Positions 27,938 through 36,315 of a stretch of 64,000 nucleotides of DNA are shown piece after piece; within the stretch, counting starts at the first letter, position 1; every line of letters starts with the position of its first letter. A program made the translations under genes and the position numbers. Origin of the DNA: Gammaproteobacteria bacterium (lineage in GTDB: Bacteria; Pseudomonadota; Gammaproteobacteria; Ga0077536); the NCBI GenBank assembly GCA_021773835.1, contig JAJFJQ010000025.1:1-64000 (forward strand). Reading direction: 5' to 3'. Under the pieces are notes generated by a model. That model made no database searches, was not told the DNA's origin, and worked only from the letters and a program-made list of their open reading frames with translations.

Positions 27938-29188
27938 ATGTACCGTATCTCTGTCGCTGGATCCGATTTGCGTAAACGGACGCGCGTGCTGCGCTTGCCC
28001 GGTGCCCTAACGCTTGTTTTCATTGCGTGGACGCTCAGCATGGGCGCCGCGCACGCGCATAATCCGGGACAGAGCGTGGTCTTCTTAAATATCGAAGACC
28101 ACCAGATCGATGGCCGAATCGAAGTCGCGCTATATGAAATAAACACCGCTTTAGGGCTTGATTTTCCGACCGATAGAAGAGCCACTGACACCGATGTCGA
28201 GGCGCGGGCGGATGAGTTGCGCGCCTACTTCGAGGATCGTGCTTCGTTCGGGATCAATGGCGATCCGGTGCCGATCACGTGGACACGCGCTGAATTGATG
28301 ACCATTCAGTTGGGGCAGTACGCCGTGCTCCATTTTTCTCTAACCAATCTGAACGCACCCGCGACAGCGATCCAGGTCTCCTACCGGGCGGTATTTGACG
28401 AAATACCCGAACACCGCGCAGTCCTGGTGGTTGAGAACGATTGGAAGAGTGGCACCGCGGATAACGAGGCGGTAGCCGCGCTTGTCTTCGGGCCGGGGTC
28501 TGAACAGCAAACCGTCGATCTTTCGTCGTCGTCGGTGCTGCGCGGGATCGCTGCGATGGCGAGCCTTGGGACCCACCACATTTGGATCGGCATCGATCAC
28601 ATACTATTTCTAGTCGCATTACTGCTGCCGTCCGTACTTCGGCGAAGCGAGGAACGCTGGGTCCCAGTTGAAGGGTTTAAGCAGGCATTGATGAACGTCG
28701 TTGCGATTGTCACGCTGTTCACGATCGCACACACCATTACGCTAAGCATGGCTACGCTGCAGATCATCACGATACCAGCGCGCCTGGTCGAATCAGTGAT
28801 CGCTGCGTCGATTGCGATCGCCGCGTTCAATATTTTAAAACCGGTGTTGCAGACTCACATCTGGACTGTAGTGTTTGTGTTCGGCCTTTTTCACGGCTTT
28901 GGTTTTGCCAGCGCGCTCAGCGATCTCAATATTCCCGAGCGCTATCTTGTGCACTCACTGCTCGGATTCAATCTTGGTGTTGAGCTAGGTCAGCTCGCCA
29001 TTGTTTGCGTTGTATTTCCATTGATTTACCTCGTTCGCGGGCTGGCTGTGTATTCGACCCTGATAGTGCGCGGCGCCGCCGTATTACTCATCGGCGTATC
29101 GGGATACTGGTTCACCGAGCGCGCGTTCGATATCGATTTACCTGCGGGCTCAATTGCGAAGTCGGTTTTGGGCCTGGCGGGCGTGTGA
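27938..29188 (+). CDS. HupE/UreJ-family membrane protein
   Basis: ATG 27938 gives a signal peptide (LTLVFIAWTLSMGAAHA) and a mature protein starting HNPGQS; a GTG at 27908 adds 10 residues. The product is a periplasmic domain of about 170 residues followed by a HupE/UreJ-type membrane domain of six to seven helices with the conserved histidine motifs HHIWIGIDHILFLVALLLP, FTIAHTITLS and LFHGFGFASAL. Family members are linked to nickel or cobalt handling, but this large subgroup with a periplasmic domain has no proven substrate. It stands alone between the repeats and the NRPS cluster. Confidence 0.8.
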   Translation: MYRISVAGSDLRKRTRVLRLPGALTLVFIAWTLSMGAAHAHNPGQSVVFLNIEDHQIDGRIEVALYEINTALGLDFPTDRRATDTDVEARADELRAYFEDRASFGINGDPVPITWTRAELMTIQLGQYAVLHFSLTNLNAPATAIQVSYRAVFDEIPEHRAVLVVENDWKSGTADNEAVAALVFGPGSEQQTVDLSSSSVLRGIAAMASLGTHHIWIGIDHILFLVALLLPSVLRRSEERWVPVEGFKQALMNVVAIVTLFTIAHTITLSMATLQIITIPARLVESVIAASIAIAAFNILKPVLQTHIWTVVFVFGLFHGFGFASALSDLNIPERYLVHSLLGFNLGVELGQLAIVCVVFPLIYLVRGLAVYSTLIVRGAAVLLIGVSGYWFTERAFDIDLPAGSIAKSVLGLAGV

Positions 29189-29241
29189 CAAGACTTGTTT
29201 GAAAGCGCTGGTTATGTACATCCTCAAGGAAAAGTAACCAT

Positions 29242-30390
29242 ATGAATTTTGACTGGGATCCTGAACAGATTACGTTTCGCGATAGCTTGATTGCGTTCGC
29301 ACAAGCTGAGCTGAACGAGGGGCTTTTGGAGCGTGAACGTGACGGCTTATTCTCACGCCAAAACTGGCAGAAATGTGCTGATTTCGGAATCCTCGCGCTG
29401 TCCGTCCCAGCGCAGTTCAGTGGGCATGAAGACACTGATTTTCTCACTGCCATGCTCGCGATGGAGGGCCTTGGTCGCGGTTGCCGCGATAACGGACTGA
29501 CGTTCGCCTTGAATGCACAGATGTGGACGGTGCAATTGCCGATAGTGCAATTTGGTACGCACACGCAGAAAGAGCGCTACCTACCATCGCTATGTAGCGG
29601 CGCGAGCATCGGCGCTCACGCGATTACCGAGCCCGAAACAGGCTCCGACGTTTTCAGCATGTCGACATCCGCAACACGGGTAAAGGATGGATACCTGCTG
29701 AACGGCACGAAGCACTATGTATCGCTGTCACCAGTGGCCGATATTGCTCTGGTATTTGCCACGGTCGACGCCAGTCTCGGCAAATGGGGCATCAGCTCGT
29801 TTCTCGTCGATTGTCACGGTGATGGAATACGCAGAGATACCGTTCAGGACAAGATGGGCCTGAGGACCGTGCCGATGGGTCGCATAGATTTCGAAGATTG
29901 TTTCGTGTCGGAACAGGATCGCCTCGGTCCCGAGGGCGCAGGTGTCAGCCTGTCTACTAGTTTTCTGGAATGGGAGCGTTGCTGCATTCTCGCGAGCCAA
30001 CTCGGCGCCATGGAGCGGCAGCTCGACGAGTGTGTTGCCTACGCTCGTCAGCGACGGCAGTTCGGCCAAGCGATAGGAAAGTTTCAGGCCGTCTCGCACC
30101 GCATTGTGGAAATGAAGCTGCGCCTCGAAACTTCACGCTTGCTGTTGTACAAAGTTGCTTGGCTCAAGCAACAGGGGCGTAACGCAATGACAGAGGCAGC
30201 GTTGCTGAAGCTTCACTTAAGCGAGAGTTTTGCTGCCTCAAGCATGGACGCGATCCGCATTCACGGTGGACACGGTTACCTGACCGAAACTGGCCTTGAG
30301 CGCGATCTTCGAGACGCCGTCGGCGGCACGATATACGCAGGTACTTCCGATATCCAACGTAATATCGTTGCCGGGATGCTCGGCTTGTGA
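29242..30390 (+). CDS. Acyl-CoA-dehydrogenase-like aminoacyl-carrier-protein dehydrogenase (prolyl-PCP type)
   Basis: A 382-residue flavoprotein of the acyl-CoA dehydrogenase fold. Landmarks: GCRDNGLTFALNAQMW, GAHAITEPETGSDVFS (flavin/substrate loop), KMGLRTVPMGRIDFEDC, FLEWERCCILASQLG, RRQFGQAIGKFQAVSHRIVEM and GGHGYLTETGLERDLRDA with GTSDIQRNI at the end. These match from memory the CloN3/PltE/RedW-type enzymes that oxidise carrier-bound proline to pyrrole-2-carboxyl. The directly following adenylation enzyme and carrier protein complete that triad. A single oxidation to dehydroproline, as in anatoxin biosynthesis, is also possible. It is the first gene of the NRPS operon. Confidence 0.85.
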   Translation: MNFDWDPEQITFRDSLIAFAQAELNEGLLERERDGLFSRQNWQKCADFGILALSVPAQFSGHEDTDFLTAMLAMEGLGRGCRDNGLTFALNAQMWTVQLPIVQFGTHTQKERYLPSLCSGASIGAHAITEPETGSDVFSMSTSATRVKDGYLLNGTKHYVSLSPVADIALVFATVDASLGKWGISSFLVDCHGDGIRRDTVQDKMGLRTVPMGRIDFEDCFVSEQDRLGPEGAGVSLSTSFLEWERCCILASQLGAMERQLDECVAYARQRRQFGQAIGKFQAVSHRIVEMKLRLETSRLLLYKVAWLKQQGRNAMTEAALLKLHLSESFAASSMDAIRIHGGHGYLTETGLERDLRDAVGGTIYAGTSDIQRNIVAGMLGL

Positions 30391-30412
30391 ACGAACTCGC
30401 CGGGATGCTGAA

Positions 30413-32026
30413 TTGATTTTTCTGCTTCCGCACGCGATCGACGAGGCCGCAGAACGGGCGCCGGAAAAACTCGCAATGCGGTGTCTTGAAGACACTTTGA
30501 GCTACGCCGCGCTCTCGGAGCGCTCTAACAAGCTCGCTCGCACGCTATATAAATTGGGTGTGCGTCGGTCGGACCGGGTCGGTATTTTCTTGCACAAATG
30601 TATCGAAATCCCGGTCGCGCTACACGGCATTATGAAAGCCGGGGCGGCCTATGTACCGCTCGATACCGCGGCACCGACGGAACGTCTCGTCGAAATCATC
30701 CGCGATTGCGGGATCCGACACCTCGTAACGGCTGACGATAATTGTGCAGTGGTGGCGAAATTATCGGAAATGACGGAAATTGATTCTGTCATCGGCGTCA
30801 ACGCCAGTACGCCATTAGGCACCGGAATAACCATCATTCCGTGGACCGAGGTTGATGCCGCTGACGGTGCAACGACGCCCCGAATCAAGATCCTGGAGAG
30901 CGATCTCGCCTATATCATGTACACCTCCGGTTCAACCGGCCGACCAAAAGGCATCATGCACACCCACCACAGCTCGCTCAGCTTCTCACGCTGGGCCGCC
31001 CACGAATACAAGCTGCAGCCCGACGACGTACTCAGCAATCATGCGCCGCTACATTTCGATCTTTCGATCTTGGATTTTTTCTCGGGCGCGGTGGCAGGCT
31101 GCAGCACGTCGATCATCCCGGAAGAGTACACCAAACTGCCGGCAAGTTATTGCAAGTTGATAGCCGATCACGGAATTACCGTCTTGTACACGGTACCGTT
31201 TGCGCTGGTTCAACTATTGTTGCGTGGCTCGATCGAAAAACATGATCTGAGTCGGTTGCGCTGGGCGATTTTCGGGGGCGAGCCGTTTCCGCTTAAGCAT
31301 CTGCGCGAGTTGATGCGACGACTACCGCATGTCCGCTTCGACAATATATATGGTCCGGCCGAAGTCAACGGCGTAACTCACTATACCGTCGAACCGATCG
31401 CCGAGAATGCCGACGCGATACCGATTGGCCCGCTTGCCAGATCTGCGGAAGGACTAATTGCCGACGAACACGATGAACCGGTGGCACAGGGGGACATCGG
31501 CGAGCTGCTTGTGCGTACACCGACCATGATGCAGGGCTACTGGGCGCGCGATGATTTGAACGCACATGCTTTCTACACGCGCAGGCGGATCGACGGGGTC
31601 GATGAGACTTTTTATCGGACCGGAGACCTCGTACGTGAAGATGGACGAGGCATGCTCTGGTTCTTAGGCCGTAAGGATCGGCAGGTCAAAGTTCGTGGAT
31701 ACCGGGTCGAACTCGACGAAGTCGAAGCGGCGATGGTGATCGCGAATAACGTGGAAGAGGCTGCCGCGATTGCGATACCCGCGGTCGAAGGGAGTCAGCG
31801 GATAATCGCGATGGTGACGCTGAAGCCCGGGACAGACGAATCCGCGCTAGAGAGCCTGGTCCGGCACGCCCGGGCGACGCTGCCGGCATATGCAACACCG
31901 TCCGAGATCGCGATACGAGAAGCATTTCCACGCACGACCACGGGCAAGATTGATCGCAAGAGCTTGCGCGACGAAGCACTGTTCAGCGCCGCACAAACAT
32001 CGGAGCAACGGGGGCCTCGAGCGTGA
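30413..32026 (+). CDS. Stand-alone adenylation enzyme, probable prolyl-AMP ligase
   Basis: A 537-residue AMP-forming ligase that would activate an amino acid and load the following free carrier protein. Core motifs: YIMYTSGSTGRPKGIMHTH (A3), SNHAPLHFDLSILDFF (A4 region), FGGEPFPLKHLRELM, NIYGPAEVNGVTHY (A5), YRTGDL (A7), KVRGYRVELDEVEAA (A8) and TTTGKIDRKSL (A10). The HAPLHFDLS and GPAEVN forms are those of proline-activating starter enzymes such as CloN4 and PltF. TTG 30413 with GGGA upstream is the best start; an in-frame ATG at 30296 would overlap the dehydrogenase by 95 bases. It overlaps the carrier protein gene by 4 bases. Confidence 0.85.
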   Translation: MIFLLPHAIDEAAERAPEKLAMRCLEDTLSYAALSERSNKLARTLYKLGVRRSDRVGIFLHKCIEIPVALHGIMKAGAAYVPLDTAAPTERLVEIIRDCGIRHLVTADDNCAVVAKLSEMTEIDSVIGVNASTPLGTGITIIPWTEVDAADGATTPRIKILESDLAYIMYTSGSTGRPKGIMHTHHSSLSFSRWAAHEYKLQPDDVLSNHAPLHFDLSILDFFSGAVAGCSTSIIPEEYTKLPASYCKLIADHGITVLYTVPFALVQLLLRGSIEKHDLSRLRWAIFGGEPFPLKHLRELMRRLPHVRFDNIYGPAEVNGVTHYTVEPIAENADAIPIGPLARSAEGLIADEHDEPVAQGDIGELLVRTPTMMQGYWARDDLNAHAFYTRRRIDGVDETFYRTGDLVREDGRGMLWFLGRKDRQVKVRGYRVELDEVEAAMVIANNVEEAAAIAIPAVEGSQRIIAMVTLKPGTDESALESLVRHARATLPAYATPSEIAIREAFPRTTTGKIDRKSLRDEALFSAAQTSEQRGPRA

Positions 32027-32277
32027 AATCCGAAGAACAGATCGCGAATTTCGTTATACAAGAACTGCTCGATGGGCGTACTGTTGAGAGCGACGAGAAT
32101 CTGCTGCGCGACGGTTTCGTCGATTCTCTGGGGATGATTCGACTCGTGGCGTACATCGAGGAAAGCTGGGGCATTGAGGTGCCACCCGATCATTTTACGA
32201 TAGAGAATTTTCGTTCGATCGATACTATTACCCGCTACCTGGACCGTGCATTGGGTGAACGCGGGCCATCGTCATGA
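32023..32277 (+). CDS. Free acyl/peptidyl carrier protein
   Basis: An 84-residue four-helix carrier protein. The phosphopantetheine Ser is in FVDSLGMIRLVAYIEESWGI near residue 33, and the C-terminal NFRSIDTITRYLDRAL is the usual helix 3-4 region. GTG start within the stop of the adenylation gene (4-base overlap). It would carry the activated amino acid during oxidation by the dehydrogenase and present it to the first condensation domain. Confidence 0.9.
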   Translation: MKSEEQIANFVIQELLDGRTVESDENLLRDGFVDSLGMIRLVAYIEESWGIEVPPDHFTIENFRSIDTITRYLDRALGERGPSS

Positions 32278-33152
32278 AGGTTGCTCAAGCAGGTCTTACA
32301 ACAACTCATAACGCGACACGTGTTAAGACCACTACCCGAAATTGGCGGGTCAGCGGGTACCGCGGCGGTCTGCTCGTGGTTGAGTTCGCCCGCGGAGCTG
32401 TCGATCTACTTAACCTCTGTGTCGAAGGGGGCAGCCTCGGGCTGCTACGTCGTGATGACGTCGATCGTATTGTGTTCGACGCATACGACGGCGAGCCCGA
32501 ATATTACGATCCGGACAGCTATAGTCCGGCGTTCGAAATCGAAGAAGCGGCACTCGCCGAGAACTTGCGCCAGCTGGCACCCGGCACTCGACTGCTAGAT
32601 GCGTTCTGTGGTCAGGGTCGCGAGGCACGCCTGCTTGCAGCGCAAGGCTTCGAAGTAACTGGGATCGACCGATTGCCGGTAATGATTGAACGTGCGAGGA
32701 AATATGGGAAAGCGGCCGGATTCGACGCCGAATTCACGGTCGCCGAATTCGAACGCTACGAAGCGGCAGCACCCTATGACGTGGTTTACACTTCCGCATG
32801 GATGTACTCGACGTTGCAGGGTCGAGAATGCCGGATGAATTTTCTTCGTCATTGCCGAGCGCTATGCGCTGAAGACGGCGTGATCGTGATCTCCTATAAA
32901 GTCCGTTCGACTACCAGGCATTGGCCCGACCGCTTGCGTCACATCATCGCGCGCACTATCGCCCTGCTAACCTGCGGCAATCGCGGCGTCGAACTCGGGG
33001 ATCGCCTGTATTACGGACTATTCTGGCATCACTTCGCGGAATTCACGCTTGACCAGGAAATTGCTGAAGCGGGGCTTAGAAGCTTAAGCACTCACAACGT
33101 TAACGACGGCAAATTGGTGTTTCGCGTACTGGGCGCGGCGGCCAATGATTGA
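32274..33152 (+). CDS. SAM-dependent methyltransferase (class I)
   Basis: A 292-residue protein. The Rossmann methyltransferase core occupies about 85-250: LLDAFCGQGREARLLAAQG (motif I), VTGIDRLPVMIERARKY (acidic ribose ligand), FERYEAAAPYDVVYTS (motif II region). The N-terminal 80 residues and the C-terminal DRLYYGLFWHHFAEF segment are specific to it. It overlaps the carrier protein by 4 bases and the NRPS by 8, so it belongs to the pathway. O- or N-methylation of the product cannot be told apart from sequence. Confidence 0.82.
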   Translation: MKVAQAGLTTTHNATRVKTTTRNWRVSGYRGGLLVVEFARGAVDLLNLCVEGGSLGLLRRDDVDRIVFDAYDGEPEYYDPDSYSPAFEIEEAALAENLRQLAPGTRLLDAFCGQGREARLLAAQGFEVTGIDRLPVMIERARKYGKAAGFDAEFTVAEFERYEAAAPYDVVYTSAWMYSTLQGRECRMNFLRHCRALCAEDGVIVISYKVRSTTRHWPDRLRHIIARTIALLTCGNRGVELGDRLYYGLFWHHFAEFTLDQEIAEAGLRSLSTHNVNDGKLVFRVLGAAAND

Positions 33153-36100
33153 TCCCGATCCGACGTCACCTGCACCGCCGCGCCGCACGCGACTAACGGC
33201 AAGTCAGCAATTGATCTGGGTTCGCCAGCGGTTGGCGCCCGGGGTACCGCTATACGACGCACCGTGCACATTCATGCTCGAAGGCGAGGTCGATGAAGTC
33301 GCATTCGTTCGCGCTTTTTCGCGCCTGGTGGCGACGACCGATGCAATGCGATTCGTGGTGGACGACAGTACTGGCGAACCGGTTGCCACCGTTCGCGAAC
33401 AGGGCCTGCAGCCGTGTGATTTTGTCGACCTATCGGCGACCCCGGAGATTTTCGAAGAATGGCTCGAAGCGCGCCTGCGACGGCCTCCCGATCCATCGAT
33501 TTGTCTTTACGACGCTGCCTTGATCCGGCTCGGCGCCGAACGGTATTGCTGGTTCTTGAGTACCCACCACTTGATCACCGACGGCTGGAACTTGCTTCTG
33601 CTATTCCGCCGTCAAGAGGTGTGTTACTGCGCCGAACGCGATGGCGGTTCGGTACAAATGTTTCCGAGCTTCGTTGACTACATCGATAGTGAGCGTATCT
33701 ACATGGAGTCGGCCGCTCACCTCAAACATACCCAATGGTGGGAAACTCGAACTGCGCGAGCACATCGCGGCTCGAAATTTTATGCCGGGCGTGTCAGCGA
33801 TCCCGGCGCGCGGCATACGCGCGTCGTCGTACCGCTTGGAGATGAGCTAAGCGCGAAATTACACACGCTATCAGCCGCAGCGGGTTTCCGCGGTTTAACC
33901 ACTGACCTCGGCCTGTTCAACGTCTTTACCGTGGCACTACTCGCTTGGTACTGGCGCATCGAGAGCGAAGATTCCATGTGTATCGGTGTGACGAGCCACG
34001 GACGCGCGACACAAAGCCACCGCGAAACTGCCGGCCTGTTCATGCAACAACTTCCGTTCCAGATTGAGATTGAGTCGCAAGACGATTTTCAAGCATTGGC
34101 AAAACGCGTTGCGCGTGTAGGGTTCGAATTTTTTGCACACGCCATGCCAGCTATGGTCTCGCCGCGCGCGCAAAAGTGTTTTGATGTCACGTTGAACTAC
34201 ATACCGGCATCGTTCGGGAATTTCGATGGCATGCCGACCACGATGACGTGGCGGCACAATGGTTACGGCGATCCGGAACGCAGACTCGGGATCACTGTCC
34301 ACGATTTCAATGACACGGGTTCATTTGAGCTCTTATTAGATTTCAATGACGCGGCCTTTACATCTCACGCCCGCGAATCAACTATTCGTCACCTCTTGAT
34401 GACGTTTGACGCTATGACGGCCGACCCGGCGTCCCGCATTGATCGGTTCAAAATGCTCAGTGAGGCCGAGCAGGGATCGAGCGTCAAGCGACTCACGGCA
34501 GGTCCGGCGGCGTGCCGCAGCGACAAAACGTTATGGTCGATGTTTGAAACGGTCGCAGAAAAAGTTCCAGACCGCCCCGCGGTGTTCGGGCCGGGATTTG
34601 TGCGGAGTTTCGCGGAGCTCCACTCGGACACCAACGTTCTTGCCGGTCAGCTACGCGAGGCGGGCGTCAAGGCGGGCGATATCGTGCCGCTGATTGCCGG
34701 CCGTCAGGCCGAAACCTTACCGGCAATACTCGCTATCGAAGCCGTCGGCGCGGCATTCCTGCCGCTTGACCCGGCCTTACCTGAGGCTCGCCGTCAATGG
34801 TTGCTAGACGATGCGGGTGCCGCGATCGTTATCGAGATGCGAAATGATGCGCCGAAGGTCGCGGAATTCAAGCCCCGGCGCGTGCGTGGTCAGGGCGACC
34901 CAGGTTTCCCACCAGGCGCCGCCTACGTCTTGTATACGTCTGGATCGACCGGCGAACCTAACGGGGTCGTCGTCGGACACGGTTCGGTCATCAATCTGCT
35001 CGAGACCTTCGAGCGGCTCGCGCCTCTTGGCCCGGACGCGCGCTGCGCTTGGTGGACCAATATAGGGTTCGATGTCGCAATATATGAAATATTCTCCGCC
35101 GTGTTGTACGGTCGAACGCTGGTGGTACCCGCCGAAGGCATCCGCCTGGTACCGCAGTCCATGTTCGAGTGGCTGTTCGAAGAAAACATATCAGGCGCGT
35201 ATCTTCCTCCGTTCTTTCTTGCCGAATTCGCTCGGTGGCTGGAACATGGGCGGCGGCTGTCGCTCAGGCGATTGCTGGTCGGTGTAGAAGCAATCCCGCA
35301 GCAACGACTCGCAACGATCCTTCGCAAACTGCCCGAACTGTGCATCATTAACGGCTATGGTCCGACCGAGGCGACGGTCTGTGCGACATTGCATCAGGTT
35401 GATATGGCGTCGGAGGAAACCGGACCAGCACCGATCGGACGGCCGGTACCGGGAAGCCATTGTTACCTGCTTGACCGTCACGGTAATGTGGTGCCGGACG
35501 GGGTGGCCGGTGACCTGCATATCGGCGGCGCGTCCCTCGCGCTTGGCTATTTCCGCCGTGACGAGCTCAATCGTCAGCGCTTCGTAACCGATCCGCTCAA
35601 CCGTTCGGTCGACAGCTTTTTTCGTACCGGCGATGGTGTACGACTACGCGAAGACGGCGCACTGGAATTCGTCGGACGACTCGATGACCAGATCAAGATT
35701 CACGGCGAACGCATCGAGCCCGGCGAAATCAAACAAGTAATGCTTGAGTTTCCCGGGATCGTGGATTGCCTCGTCATGGCGGATGACGCCAGCCGCCCCG
35801 GTGGAGAGCGCACATTGCTCGCGTGGTACGTCGCCAATGCGGCAGTCGATGTCGTCACTTTGAAGACGTTCTTGAGGCATCGACTCCCGCTGCCGATGGT
35901 GCCGTCGATGCTGATCGAAATTGACGTCATACCACGGAACATTAACGGTAAGCCGGATCCCTCTAGTCTGCCAACGCCCAAGCGGATACGTAATACTCGA
36001 AATACCGCCGTAGCGCCGCGTTCGGACACCGAGCGCATCATCGCCGATATCTGGAGCGACTTACTCGACGTGGAACGCGTCTCAATCACTGAGGACTTTA

Positions 36101-36309
36101 TCGATCTCGGCGGGGAGTCGTTGCTCGCAGCAAGCGTAGTCGCACGAATAAACGAGACCTTCGGTATCGATCTACCGATTTCGAAGGCCTTCGAGGCGTC
36201 TACCGTAGAAGTACTCGGCGCCCTGGTCGAATCCACGTTAATCGATCAAATCGACCAGCTGAGCGAAGACGAAGCCAGGCGCTTGTCCGATCTCGGCCGA
36301 GCAAGGTAG
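33145..36309 (+). CDS. NRPS, C-A-T module
   Basis: A 1054-residue single module. The condensation domain (about 15-430) has the active-site HHLITDG at 141-147. The adenylation domain (about 450-950) has YTSGSTGEPNG near 596-606, NGYGPTEATVCA, YRTGD-like FFRTGDGVRL and the end motif RNINGKPDP. In A3 the usual PKG is PNG, so the P-loop Lys is Asn; the A10 Lys is present. The thiolation domain has DLGGESLLAAS near 990. It starts within the methyltransferase gene and is followed by the next NRPS after 6 bases. Reading the binding pocket by eye gave no confident substrate. Confidence 0.93.
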   Translation: MIDPDPTSPAPPRRTRLTASQQLIWVRQRLAPGVPLYDAPCTFMLEGEVDEVAFVRAFSRLVATTDAMRFVVDDSTGEPVATVREQGLQPCDFVDLSATPEIFEEWLEARLRRPPDPSICLYDAALIRLGAERYCWFLSTHHLITDGWNLLLLFRRQEVCYCAERDGGSVQMFPSFVDYIDSERIYMESAAHLKHTQWWETRTARAHRGSKFYAGRVSDPGARHTRVVVPLGDELSAKLHTLSAAAGFRGLTTDLGLFNVFTVALLAWYWRIESEDSMCIGVTSHGRATQSHRETAGLFMQQLPFQIEIESQDDFQALAKRVARVGFEFFAHAMPAMVSPRAQKCFDVTLNYIPASFGNFDGMPTTMTWRHNGYGDPERRLGITVHDFNDTGSFELLLDFNDAAFTSHARESTIRHLLMTFDAMTADPASRIDRFKMLSEAEQGSSVKRLTAGPAACRSDKTLWSMFETVAEKVPDRPAVFGPGFVRSFAELHSDTNVLAGQLREAGVKAGDIVPLIAGRQAETLPAILAIEAVGAAFLPLDPALPEARRQWLLDDAGAAIVIEMRNDAPKVAEFKPRRVRGQGDPGFPPGAAYVLYTSGSTGEPNGVVVGHGSVINLLETFERLAPLGPDARCAWWTNIGFDVAIYEIFSAVLYGRTLVVPAEGIRLVPQSMFEWLFEENISGAYLPPFFLAEFARWLEHGRRLSLRRLLVGVEAIPQQRLATILRKLPELCIINGYGPTEATVCATLHQVDMASEETGPAPIGRPVPGSHCYLLDRHGNVVPDGVAGDLHIGGASLALGYFRRDELNRQRFVTDPLNRSVDSFFRTGDGVRLREDGALEFVGRLDDQIKIHGERIEPGEIKQVMLEFPGIVDCLVMADDASRPGGERTLLAWYVANAAVDVVTLKTFLRHRLPLPMVPSMLIEIDVIPRNINGKPDPSSLPTPKRIRNTRNTAVAPRSDTERIIADIWSDLLDVERVSITEDFIDLGGESLLAASVVARINETFGIDLPISKAFEASTVEVLGALVESTLIDQIDQLSEDEARRLSDLGRAR

Positions 36310-36315
36310 CCACGC

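Noticed and set aside
29221..30390. Dehydrogenase as an ordinary fatty acyl-CoA dehydrogenase
   Set aside because: Its coupling to a free A enzyme and carrier protein and its carrier-type motifs argue against beta-oxidation, and no other beta-oxidation gene is near.
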